Assembly (NCBI GenBank): GCA_900552995.1
Contig: USBX01000071.1
Span: forward strand, 1 to 5,673
Direction: 5' to 3'
DNA from: an uncultured Collinsella sp.
GTDB lineage: Bacteria > Actinomycetota > Coriobacteriia > Coriobacteriales > Coriobacteriaceae
DNA length: 5,673 bases
In this document: positions 5,088-5,673 of the stretch, in pieces
Position numbering within the stretch: position 1 is the stretch's first letter
Layout: each line of letters begins with the position of its first letter
Program-made: the position numbers and the translations under genes
The notes under the pieces: model-generated
Seen by the model: only the letters and a program-made list of their open reading frames with translations
What the model was told of the DNA's origin: nothing
Databases searched by the model: none

Positions 5088-5673
5088 ATGGCGCTTCCTA
5101 TGGTTTACGGCGGTCCTGGCCGGTATGTTCAGGGGCCGGGCGAACTTTCGCGTCAGGGCAGGTATTTGTCATGGTTGGGCTGCGCTGCCTATGTCTTGTT
5201 TGACCAGGGCACCGAGGATCGGCTGTGCAGGCAGATCGTCGATGGATTTCTGGACGATGATCTGAGCGAGCCTTTCTTTAAAATTTACAACGGTCCGTGT
5301 ACGGAAGATGCCGTTGTCGAAATGGCCAAGGAAGCCCGGGCCGAGTATTGCGACATGGTGGTGGGCATTGGCGGCGGCAAGATGCTCGATATCGCAAAGG
5401 CCGTTGCGTTTTATGCTGAGCTGCCGTTGTGTGTATGCCCCACGGCGGCTTCGATGGACGGTCCGTGCAGCGCGATTTCGGTGTTGTATCACGAGGATGG
5501 GTCGTTCGACCGCTACCTGATGCTCGAGAAGAATCCGGACCTGGTCGTGGTCGATACCAACGTGGTCGCGGCGGCCCCACTGCGTATGACGGTCGCTGGT
5601 ATGGGCGATGCGCTGGCAACGTACTTCGAGGCGCGTTCGTGCGCCGCGGCGCACGAACGCGCCTCGAAGTACG
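5088..5673 (+). CDS. Second GldA-like glycerol/polyol dehydrogenase, 3' truncated
   Basis: The frame is open to the window end. About 186 codons (to 5646) are credible; the rest is the fold-back artefact, giving a false AHERASKY tail. The protein begins MALPMVYGGPGRYVQGPGEL. It has GIGGGKMLDIAK (93-104), TAASMDGPCSAISVLY (119-134) with D124, and GMGDALATYFEAR with D174 as the first zinc ligand. The two His ligands lie beyond the contig end. Over the 91 residues from the GGGK motif onward I count about 60 identities with the upstream GldA. The substrate loop differs: SMDGP replaces STDAP. The ATG at 5088 has GAAGGGCGG upstream (5071..5079); an in-frame ATG at 5100 is possible. Codons are less selective (two AGG, three CGG and five TTG in the readable part), suggesting lower expression. 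It could be an isozyme with another substrate. Confidence 0.88.
   Translation, partial: MALPMVYGGPGRYVQGPGELSRQGRYLSWLGCAAYVLFDQGTEDRLCRQIVDGFLDDDLSEPFFKIYNGPCTEDAVVEMAKEARAEYCDMVVGIGGGKMLDIAKAVAFYAELPLCVCPTAASMDGPCSAISVLYHEDGSFDRYLMLEKNPDLVVVDTNVVAAAPLRMTVAGMGDALATYFEARSCAAAHERASKY
5620..5673. repeat. Perfect 54-base palindrome at the contig end, probable fold-back artefact
   Basis: Bases 5620..5646 are followed with no spacer by their exact reverse complement, 5647..5673. The centre is CCGCGG at 5644..5649. The left arm is normal coding sequence of the GldA-like gene (ATYFEARSCA); the right arm breaks family similarity. A 27-bp zero-loop perfect palindrome inside a conserved enzyme and flush with the contig end is typical of a strand-switch or assembler fold-back, so 5647..5673 should be ignored. 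Confidence 0.9.

Noticed and set aside
5620..5673. Genuine cruciform, terminator or recombination site at the right end
   Set aside because: It has no loop or T run, overlaps conserved coding sequence, and is flush with the contig end, so an assembly fold-back is the simpler reading.

Overview
The window looks like a whole short contig from a gut metagenome rather than a slice of a finished genome. Its first 49 bases are Illumina Nextera adapter. Its last 54 bases are a perfect palindrome, best read as a fold-back assembly artefact. The real biological sequence is therefore about 50..5646. GC-rich codon use, strong AAGGAGG-type ribosome sites, AdhE-like iron alcohol dehydrogenase and GldA-type glycerol dehydrogenases suggest a gut Coriobacteriia member, most likely Collinsella or a relative. 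This is an inference from gene style, with no marker gene to prove it.

Left part (50..2066, minus strand): two tandem, translationally coupled genes (stop and start overlap as TAATG at 988..992). They encode cytoplasmic helical-repeat proteins of the TPR kind. They are diverged paralogues that align over most of their length. No catalytic motif is visible and their function is unknown. The downstream gene is cut by the contig end, and its apparent C-terminus is translated adapter.

Middle (2067..2566): a 500-base divergent intergenic region with no convincing gene. It holds two AAACGTTT palindromes resembling LacI/PurR-family operator cores, a weak sigma70-like promoter, two consecutive stem-loops in the presumed leader, and a strong ribosome site for the alcohol dehydrogenase.

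Right part (2567..5646, plus strand): three metal-dependent polyol/alcohol dehydrogenases of one superfamily in a row. First is an iron-containing alcohol dehydrogenase with highly biased codons. A strong terminator follows, then a glycerol dehydrogenase (gldA) with all its zinc ligands. A second terminator follows, then a second GldA-like gene cut by the contig end. No convincing promoter lies in front of either GldA gene. Read-through of the terminators could therefore give a stepped expression gradient, which fits the falling codon bias from first to third gene.

Together the right half suggests NAD(P)H balancing through alcohol, glycerol and dihydroxyacetone interconversion in an anaerobic fermenter. 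I found no convincing new defence, mobile or RNA system. The least explained parts are the paralogous TPR pair and the structured, operator-bearing intergenic region.
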